The notes below the pieces were generated by a model. That model worked only from the letters and a program-made list of their open reading frames with translations, was not told the DNA's origin and did not search any database. From Piezodorus guildinii (Eukaryota; Arthropoda; Insecta; Hemiptera; Pentatomidae), in NCBI GenBank assembly GCA_023052935.1, contig CM041298.1, forward strand, positions 60,816,217 to 60,880,216: a DNA stretch of 64,000 nt. Direction: 5' to 3'. Positions 56,300-64,000 of the stretch are shown in pieces; position 1 is the stretch's first letter; the number at the start of each line of letters is the position of its first letter. Made by a program: the position numbers and the translations under genes.

Positions 56300-57670
56300 T
56301 TTATAGAATGGAATAGAAAGTAAATTTTATTCTGGGACTGTGTTCCTTGAGAATAATAAATTTGTACAGTTTATAATATACAACATGTCTGGCCAACAGA
56401 AAAAATGAACATAATTAACTGGTATTTACAATTATGGATAAATATATATTCATAATACAAAATAATATAAACAAATAAAATAAAATAATTAAAATATAAA
56501 ACAATCTTCAGAAAATAATTGTGTTGAACAAAATAAAAAATAAATGAGTTTAAAAATAAAGCAAATGAATATTTACATTATTCTGATACTTAGTCTTCTT
56601 AGAATAACATAAGCTTTACAATAATAAAGGATCTTTAATTGGCTAGGAATTAATGAAAAATAAACTAATTAAAACAAAAATGAAAATAATATACTACAAA
56701 AATAAGAAACAAATTCTTCTAATTACAATATAAAAAATACTATAACGATTGAAACAAAAAAAGTTATCAAGATAAAAAAGTTGAAAAATAATAAATAAAT
56801 ACTTGTAGAAATAAAAAATAATAATTATATATTGAATACAATTTTATTAAAAATGATTACATTGTCAGGCAGCGTCATTTTAAAATGCTAGATGGTACTA
56901 GAAGAGAAGGTATTTGAATATAGAGAGGGAGGGAGCATGACGGATGTTTGATGGGAGGGAATTCCAGAGACTAGTCGAACGGGCCAGAAAGGAGCATTCA
57001 TATTTATTTTTTTCTGTGGGAAGGGATATAAAGGTTGGACATACGGTATCTCCTTTCTGGTGGATAAATTGAGGGTTTGAACTGCAGAAGATTATAGATA
57101 TAGGGAGGATGTTGGGAGTTGATGGTTCGGTATAGAAAAGATCCAAGGAAGTATTGCCTACGGGTGTGTGGAAAAAAAGTCATTTTAATTTGGTATAAAG
57201 ATGGGATACATGAGACCGCTTCGATGTGCTATAAACGAATTTTAAAGAAAAATTCATAATCTGCTTCAACTTCTTTTCTAGCATCATCGAAAGGCCACCA
57301 TAAATCGCACATCCATAATCAAATAGAGGAAAAATTAAATAGATTTCCATGATAAGGTTTGGCCAATATGGATGCCTACATTTTTTACAGAGGAGCTGAA
57401 AGTGATGGGATGGTTATTTAATAATAGGGTAGGAAGAGATGGAATAGATGTGAAGCGGGAATCGGATTCAATAATGATTGCCTGGGTTTTCACAGCGTTT
57501 AAACTTAGTTTGTTGATTTTTTCAATCACAGATTCTGTTCAGGTCTTCTTGAATACTAGTAAACGCTGCTAATAACTCAATGGGAGGAAAGGTTAGGTAA
57601 ATCTGAAAGTCATCAGCATATAGGTGGTAGTAGGAGCAGTAATAAATTGATAGGGAAGATCGTTTTTAAA
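56300..57670 (-). mobile_element. CR1-like LINE, 5'-truncated
   Basis: Minus strand: starts just before the YADD box near 57,640 and ends at 56,300 with a gaatagaa-type tail. It has a ~590-bp AT-rich 3' UTR (56,310-56,897). A 3' UTR relative lies at 3,361-3,500. CR1/L2 superfamily is suggested by the NxxKTQ and LWNSLP motifs. Confidence 0.65.
56898..57670 (-). pseudogene. CR1-like RT C-terminal part, frameshifted
   Basis: LYADDFQIYLTFPPIE (motif C) is readable at about 57,585-57,635. Next, in another frame, LSLNAVKTQAIIIESDSRF and SSSVKNVGIHIGQTLSWK (57,335-57,529). After a further break, FISLPTEKNKYECSFLARST and SLWNSLPSNIRHAPS end the protein at 56,898. Upstream RT and endonuclease are absent. 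At least two frame changes make it non-functional. Confidence 0.7.
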
Positions 57671-57769
57671 GGCATTGAAAACGTATTAAACATTTAAACA
57701 GATTTATAGTCGACTATTGAAATCGTTAGACATATTAATAGGAGTGAGTCGAGTGAAAAATATTTTAAT

Positions 57770-57830
57770 TTGGCCGACGTTTCGGCTCAAACATGTGAAC
57801 CGTCCTCAGGGCGTCAGTGCGTCATTTTAA
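57770..57830 (-). other. Conserved-looking GC-rich motif in AT-rich DNA
   Basis: Minus strand: gacgccctgaggacgg, then gagccgaaacgtcggcc. A CTGAGGA box, a short stem and GAAAC resemble the hammerhead/Penelope-type terminal motif. I cannot close stems I and III by eye, so only the similarity is recorded. Confidence 0.25.
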
Positions 57831-57959
57831 GCAAAATTAAAATATCTTTAACTCTGTCATGAAGAGAAATATCCCGATTCTCAAAATGAGGTTAATTTTA
57901 AAATCTACTACTCATACTAAACATATACTAGTACCACATTTTTTAAGCGACCTGACTTT

Positions 57960-58800
57960 TTTTTTTGGACGACTGCCTTTATAAGTCAGCGGTGGTTCCA
58001 TGAACTTGCATTGGTTATCTATTTTATGTATTTCTACTATCTTATTACAAGGTCACTCGTCTCTCGCTGGTATTCTGGTTAAAGGTGGCTTTATCCTGAA
58101 TCCCGAAGAATATGCCTACTTGGCATCTTCTTACTCCAACCCTACCCAGGCGTGAAGTGGCTTGCACCAACGCATTCTTTCTACCCGTACACGAATGTTT
58201 TGTAGTACGGGTTGTTTTTATTTTGGTTACCAGGTGAGGAATGTCACTCTCTGTCAGGACGTAGAGGCCTGTGCTCCTCAGAAGATTCGTTCTCAGTGTC
58301 TCATAAGCGGCGCAGGCTAGGAGAATATGCTAGGAGGTCTTAGGAACCCCACAACTCGGACATAGGAGACATTCCCATGCTAAACCCCTATGCCCCGTGA
58401 GGAACTGGGAAACCCAGTAGTCCGTTGATGTTCGTCCCAGTAGTCCGTTAAGTTGATCTGACGGCGGGGAAATTCTTCCTTAGGTCAGCACCTTTTGGCG
58501 TCGTCACCCACCGACGGTTCCATTCCTCTATGGTAATCTCCCGGAGAATGATCTTCTATTTGCTGGGTTCTTCATTGATCCTTACTCTAAGGTTGTCCGG
58601 TAGATCCGCCATACCTTCTCTCTTGATTTTATGTAGATAATACTTACTGATAATACTCTTAGGAGAGGGTATCTCTACTGCTAATATCTGCACCGCCTCA
58701 TGAGGCACTGTTCTGTACGCTCTGGTAACTCGGAGTAGAGCTATTCCCTGAATCATGGCCAGAGCGAAAGATTTCATGTCCTTATTATTTCATATTTAGC
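57960..58800 (-). pseudogene. R1-like LINE ORF2 C-terminal region
   Basis: The open frame at 58,556-58,777 reads ALLRVTRAYRTVPHEAVQIL, the segment after the RT domain in R1/LOA-type ORF2 (LxRVxxAYRTVSTEA). Farther on, with frame changes, come IEEWNRRWV, SQFLTGHRGL, CLLCPSCGVPKTS and HILLACAAYETLR, a CxxC...HxxxxC motif like the terminal zinc-binding region. The T-run at 57,957-57,971 would be the reversed poly(A). It is 5'-truncated and carries many lesions, including a small tandem duplication of cccagtagtccgtt at 58,414-58,451. Confidence 0.6.
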
Positions 58801-58834
58801 TGTATATGATTAGGTAATTTTTTAAATGTATGTT

Positions 58835-58891
58835 GTTTACCAATACAATATTACCCCTGGGGTTCCGCGGACCAGTAGTTGGGAACCACTG
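58835..58891 (-). mobile_element. Solitary hAT-like terminus, inverted
   Basis: Ends in gttgggaaccactg at 58,878-58,891, the reverse of the cagtggttcccaac terminus at 9,647. Subterminal cctggggttccgcggacca is also hAT-like. No partner end is seen within 10 kb. Confidence 0.5.
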
Positions 58892-59367
58892 ATCTAATGC
58901 AAAATGGAGAAAATGACATAAACTTATGTGATTGATGAAGAGAATAATTTATATTGTTATATTGTGGAGTGTTGGGACAGATTGTTTATTATTGTTAAGT
59001 TATGTAACAAATAAATCTATGAGACCAGTTAATCCTTCATAATATATGTTTGTGGCCAATGAGAAATTATATATTGAACCTGAAATGAGCCACGAGGGCT
59101 GAAATTTTCAAGCAAATGAGCAGCTTTAGATAGAGAGGCGTGATACATTTTCAATTATGGCGGCAACTGGTAAGTGCTCAGACATAATGGATTGGATTAT
59201 TTTCATGATAAGCGGTCTACCATACAGCCGACAAATGGGTCTAATTGTCCCGAAGTGGAGGGCTCATAAAATACATATATCAATTTAATAACGGTTAGAT
59301 ATATCTAGAGGAATAAAAATAAATCGTAATTTTATAGCACTAAAACTTTTTGTATAATATTTTAAAA

Positions 59368-59822
59368 AATCGGGTGTGGGCTACACACGACTATCACTTA
59401 CCTCGGCCGTTGAAATCTATTTAATGCCCATGAAGCTGAAAAAAAGTTTTAAGTTAAGTTAGATAAAAAGTTTACTCAGTATTATATGAAATATATGATA
59501 TAGATTAAATGATATAACAATATTAAATATATATAAATATTAATTTTAAAGTGTAAAAAAGTTATATGCTAATTTAGATTAATTTTAATGTGTGATCATC
59601 AGTAATAAGTTTACGTACTTCATTACCTTTAACAACTTTGTACATACGATAATATTTTTCTAAAATTATTAGCTTTCCGACGGTATGTTATACATCTATA
59701 TCACTGTTCGTATGTTCAAGAGCGATAAGATTTCATTTACAAATATTTTTGCCCTTTTCTCCTTTAGTTGGTTATCGGATTTGTTCAACTTTTATATTTA
59801 GTCACTTTTATAAAATGATAAA
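59368..59822 (+). repeat. RepA left half
   Basis: Starts tcgggtgtgggctacacacg at 59,370 and runs to about 59,815 (ttggttatcggatttgttca), where another RepA begins. Confidence 0.75.
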
Positions 59823-59823
59823 A

Positions 59824-59930
59824 AATCTGGTGAGCGCAACACACGACTTTCACTTACCTTCGTTAATTATATTAATTTAAGAATTTTAAAATAAATTTGG
59901 ATAATTTAGCCATTAGATATAAATAGAATG
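59824..59930 (+). repeat. RepA left-end fragment
   Basis: Second left end (tctggtgagcgcaacacacg at 59,825) directly downstream of the previous copy and in the same orientation, a tandem or nested arrangement. Confidence 0.75.
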
Positions 59931-60299
59931 GCTTTATCGGCTGAATCCCTGCAGTTTTCAAACCATGTACCTTAATTTAAACTTCTGGATTGGTTACATC
60001 CCTGTCTTCGGCATCTTCAAATCGGAACACGTGTCTTACGGTAAAATATTTCCATGTAGTGTCTTTCTCTGCATTTCATTTTTCCATGTAGAACACCGAT
60101 TCTTTGCAAAACTTTTATAGCTATTTAATTTGACTTCAAAACTGAATATAATTCTAACAGATTTATTTTAAAAATACAGAGCACAGATTAACTTTATACT
60201 CCTACTCCCACTAACCTTTAGAGAATTACAAATATGAAATTATATGTTTTTATCTGATATAGATAAATCTCTGTTTTAAATTCATAAAATAACCGTTAT

Positions 60300-60440
60300 T
60301 ATAACTTAGTAGCAGGTTGCCTAAAATAAAAAAGAACCGAAATTCCTAAGGCTATCTGCCGGATTTAAACCTGCGACGTTGGGCATATAAGGCTGTTGTC
60401 CCCACTTCACATCATGTGGGCAAGAATGAACAATTTTGTA
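60300..60440 (-). other. Possible tRNA-derived SINE relic
   Basis: Minus strand: cgcaggtttaaatccggc resembles a Pol III B box (GGTTxAAATCC), with an anticodon-like region upstream (acagccttatatgcccaacg). No A box could be found and stems were not verified. Confidence 0.3.
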
Positions 60441-60463
60441 ATAATAATAAAAATATTTAAAAA

Positions 60464-61093
60464 ATCTGGTGTGGGCAACACACGACGTTTATTCACCTCC
60501 GTTGTTAAACTCGATTAAAGAATTTTTAAATACAGTTAGAGGTAAAAATGGGAAGAATTAATTAAATTAAATTTTTATAGAAACATGTGTTTCATTAAAA
60601 AATCTAATATATTATTATCTATAACCATCATTTAGTTTTATCGGCTTTTCATCACTCTTTATTAACTTTTACAAGCTTTTGTATAAGATGAGATTTTTCC
60701 TAAAAACTTTAGCTTCCAAACGGTATATTATATTACTTTCTATGTTGCTTTACTTGTGTTCTAAAACACAAAAATTGCATACAAAAATATTTTTGCGCAT
60801 TTCTCCTTTAGTTGTTAACAAAATTCATTCAACATTTATATAAGCTAATCGTAAAAGGTGCAAAATGCATGAAATAAAGTGATAAATATGAAATTTCAGT
60901 TTTGACGTCTTATCCTTTTCGTGCTAGAATTACGACACACACATACACAGACCTTTTTTCGGGACTTGTTCATTTTGAATCAGGAGACCCTAATACATGT
61001 ATTTCCGTTGAAAACTGGAATTCGAAAATGTTCACGATCACAATACTTCCCCTTATTATATATTTCTTATAAAGGTAAGTAAATGTAAAAACA
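60464..61093 (+). repeat. RepA copy with central deletion
   Basis: tctggtgtgggcaacacacg at 60,470 through (AC)n at 60,930-60,950 to cccttattatatatttctta and taaaggtaagtaaatgtaaa. About 630 bp; it lacks the mid-section with tttaagccctg. Confidence 0.87.
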
Positions 61094-61094
61094 A

Positions 61095-61744
61095 GCAAAT
61101 TTCGCTAATAGAGATGGACTAATGTTATTACGGATGATACATATTTTGGTAGGGTTCAACATGCAAAGTTAAATCTTTGATTAAGACTAAAAAATCGGAA
61201 ATTGTATGTGTTACAACCTTACACGTATATAAATAAATATAAAATGTATATTATACAATAAACCTTGCTTTATGGATGAAAATCTTGAGGTGTTGTCTAA
61301 TATTTCAAAATTAGGAAGTCGTTTCCCCAGGAGTGTTTATAAAGTTGCTTAGAGAAAATTTACAGCCTTCAATTAATTCGAAGAATTATCTCTTTCTCTT
61401 TAGCCTTAAAGAGAGAGAGAAAAAAAAAAAAAAAACTTTGCTAATTAATCAGGCATTCTGGGATGAGGAAATTGAATTGAAACAGGAGTGTTTCTTAGGA
61501 AAGTTAAGCACCTTCATTAGGGCAACTACCCTAAATAGGGGGGCCTTATGGCTTCCTTTAATCTACTTCAACTGATCTGCCCTTTTTCCCCGGATCACCG
61601 TTTGCAGCCAATATCCTAAATTCCATTTTAATTATTGACTTAGGTGACTTTAAAGTTTAATCGGAACATCCAAATTTTCACTTTTTCTATGGTAAAATAT
61701 CAATATTTAAAAGTTTAAATACTAATATGGCCTTTTAATTATTT
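61095..61744. other. Unassigned intergenic DNA
   Basis: The 80-codon frame at 61,333-61,575 crosses an A-run and has no domain; not called. Confidence 0.4.
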
Positions 61745-61745
61745 T

Positions 61746-63440
61746 TGGTTTATTATTTTCAATATCAAACCACCTTTGTAAACAACCAAAAAAAAAAAAA
61801 AAAAATCTTCCCTCAAAGTTTGAGTGAGGGCTTACGTTTCAAGATGCATAAAGCTTGAAAAACGAATAAAAACAAAACCGTTGTCCGCCATTCTCCGAAA
61901 ATACTGGACCTATTTTTTTACTTTCACTTACTATTTATAGTAAGGGAAAGTATCGCGATCGTGAAAATTTTCTAATTTCAGTTTTCAACGGAAATACACG
62001 TTTTAGGGTCCCCTGAGTCCTAATAACCAAGTCCCGCAAAAAGGTCTGTGTGTGTGTCCGTATGTGGTAACTCCCGGGCGGAAACGAAAAGTCCTATGAA
62101 ACTGAAATTTCATATTTAAGACAACTATACGCTCGAGACGTTACAAAACCTTTTTCATCAAAATGAGCCTACCAGAAAAGCCACTTTATAACATGCATTT
62201 TGCACCTTTTTTCGATTTCCTTCCGGTTCCGACGATTTTAATTAAACTCTCTATATTGATGTAAAATTTAATGGACTTTAATATCATGTGGGCTTTATTC
62301 TGATATAAATAGTCTGAAGATGCTTGAATGCCAATATTTTAAATTTTCTTCCCCTAAAGTAACTTTAATTTTGGAGATTCTATAAATATAACCAAATTAT
62401 CATGTTAGTATTGATAAATAACAGCTAAATATGTAAGTTGTGCGAAATCAAAAAACAACTAAAGGAGAAAACTGAAAAAATATTTTTTTAATGCAATTTT
62501 TTTATTTTGAACATAGCAACAGTGATATGCACTTATAATATACCGTTGGAAAGTTAATGATTTTAGAAAAAAAATATTATCTAATACACAAGAGCTTGTA
62601 AAAGTTAATAAAGAGTGTTGAAAAGCCGATAAAACTAACTAATTCTTTAATGGTTTCTCTCATTTTTATCTCTTACTGTTTTTGAATATTCTTTAATCGA
62701 TTCTAAAAACGGAGGTAAGTGAAAGTCGTGTGTTGCCTGCACCAGATTTCTTTTTTTTTTTTAATCTCAAAAACTACATTAGGTCATGCAATGATGATCC
62801 TAACATTTAGATTTTGATATATGGTGGGCGATCAAATGTGATTTAATTCTATAACTAAGGTTTTTTTTTTTCTTTCGAAGATATAGAACAATTTTATTAG
62901 TGCTTTAAACAAAAAAAAAACAACAACGAATATTTATAAAAAAAAAAGAACACCATAAAAAGAAAGAGAAAAAAAAATAAATTGTACACATAAATACGCC
63001 CATAACTCAGTTATTATTGAAGATAATAAAAATATGTACAATTTTTAGGATCAGTAAAGCACGGTAAAAAAAAAAAAAATTTAAATCTTCTACGTTCTTT
63101 ATTTTCGAAGATAAAGAAAAATTTATTAGTGTTATTTAAACAAAACCGCAAATAATTATAAAAAAGAAAAGAAAAAATAGAAATTTTACTCATAAATACG
63201 CCTACAACTCAGTTATTTTTTAAGATTGAGAAAATTATGTACATAGTTTTTAATTCAGAATAGAAGAAATATTAAAGTCACGAATTATAATAGGTGTAAT
63301 TATTTACACCAAAGCTCGGATATTATTGAAGATAGAGACAAATCGAAAGATTAGAAGCTATAAACAGCTATATAAACAGTTATGTTATACTATAATGTAC
63401 TTATTTGGAAATAATAAACCATTCTGTAATAATTTGCAGC
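61746..63440 (+). repeat. RepB copy split by RepA
   Basis: Starts tggtttattattttcaatat and continues to 61,916 (actggacctatttttt). It resumes at about 62,750 and ends with ggaaataataaaccattctg (63,407-63,426). The internal unit (cataactcagttattattga, agataataaaaatatgtaca) is repeated roughly every 190 bp between 62,870 and 63,370. No ORF. Confidence 0.7.
61917..62750 (-). repeat. RepA copy nested in RepB
   Basis: Full reverse RepA, from ctttcacttactatttatag to acggaggtaagtgaaagtcg and tgtgttgcctgcaccagatt. The clean interruption of RepB gives good estimates of both RepA boundaries. Confidence 0.9.
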
Positions 63441-64000
63441 GTTTTTAGATCAATAACATGTATCAGATATCTGTGAATGCAATATGTTGAACATGGTGTC
63501 TTATTAAGTTCTCGTCATAATGTAGGGGCTGATGTTAGATCCAAAGCGGAACAAAATGTTCAAATAACCTGAAATCTATTTATATTTACACTATTTATTT
63601 TATTTAAATATGAGTTAATAAAAAATACAATATAAAAAAATAAAAGAATTTGACTATCCACTTGGATGAAAAAAAAAAAAAAAGGATAAATAATTGTTAA
63701 TGATGAAATGGTATTTATGCAAACAAGAATTGTAACATAAATATTTTAATATGCAGTTGGAAAACGTGAAATTTTATATGTTATTAAATTACAAATAAAT
63801 TCTTATGAATTGAGAGATTCCTAAAATTATTGATTGGTTGGCATATCCATAGAAAGTGAAGAGTAAATGTTATGAAAAATTGTTAGATTATTTTTACTAA
63901 TAACTTGAAACGCATAATATATATTTTATTATATATTTATAATTATTAGTATTTAAAAAAAAATTATATACTGAAGTAAATTCATAATTCTTTCAAAAAT
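63441..64000. other. Unassigned AT-rich DNA
   Basis: No gene or repeat match recognised up to the window end. Confidence 0.4.

Noticed and set aside
9647..58891. A giant hAT element bounded by the two solitary hAT-like ends
   Set aside because: The 49-kb span, lack of matching 8-bp flanks (ccttagta versus atctaatg) and many unrelated insertions make separate decayed copies far more likely.

Overview
The window is AT-rich, gene-poor animal DNA, most likely from an arthropod (probably an insect). This is inferred from the mixture of Jockey-type, RTE-type, I-type and R1-type non-LTR retrotransposons, a cecropia-type mariner, hAT-like ends, a Gypsy-like LTR element and many (AT)n arrays. I found no host protein-coding gene with a believable exon structure and no convincing intact tRNA or rRNA gene. 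Essentially all recognisable coding sequence belongs to transposable elements, most of it truncated or broken.

Main elements, left to right: 3' remnants of a CR1-like and a Jockey-like element (3.36-5.1 kb, minus); a 5'-truncated RTE-type element (7.6-9.0 kb, plus); a second RTE-type element (10.0-11.25 kb, minus); a truncated Jockey copy lacking RT motif A (15.0-17.05 kb, plus); a complete 4.59-kb Jockey element with a perfect 13-bp target duplication and an intact 894-residue ORF2 (20,392-24,981, minus), followed by a 3' fragment of the same family (25.2-25.5 kb, plus); a tRNA-like SINE (29.4-29.9 kb); RT fragments (31.8-32.7 kb); a second copy of the first RTE family, split by a 781-bp hAT-like element with an 8-bp duplication (34.2-35.96 kb); a young LTR element whose only ORF joins Gag directly to the integrase tail (37.8-39.24 kb); two LINE remnants placed tail to tail (39.8-41.5 kb); an I-type RT plus RNase H element with a 12-bp duplication (50,434-52,891, minus); an internally deleted mariner (53,998-54,896); a CR1-like tail (56.3-57.7 kb, minus); and an R1-like tail (58.0-58.8 kb, minus).

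The background is dominated by one unfamiliar repeat family, called RepA here. It is about 0.65-1 kb long, with about 20 full or partial copies on both strands. One end starts TCTGGTGCGGGCAACACACG followed by ACTTTCACTTACC. The other end is an AT-centred palindrome closing in GGTAAGTGAAAGT. Several mobile elements are nested inside RepA copies, and RepA is itself nested in a second family (RepB), so the order of insertions can be read. A third short family (RepC) has a possible Helitron-like 3' end. A perfect 56-bp inverted repeat with a 37-nt loop lies at 50.03-50.18 kb.

The genes do not form a host pathway; each block is a self-contained or parasitic mobile element. All calls come from reading motifs by eye. 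Clade names (Jockey, RTE, I, CR1, R1) are family-level assignments and have not been tested by phylogeny.
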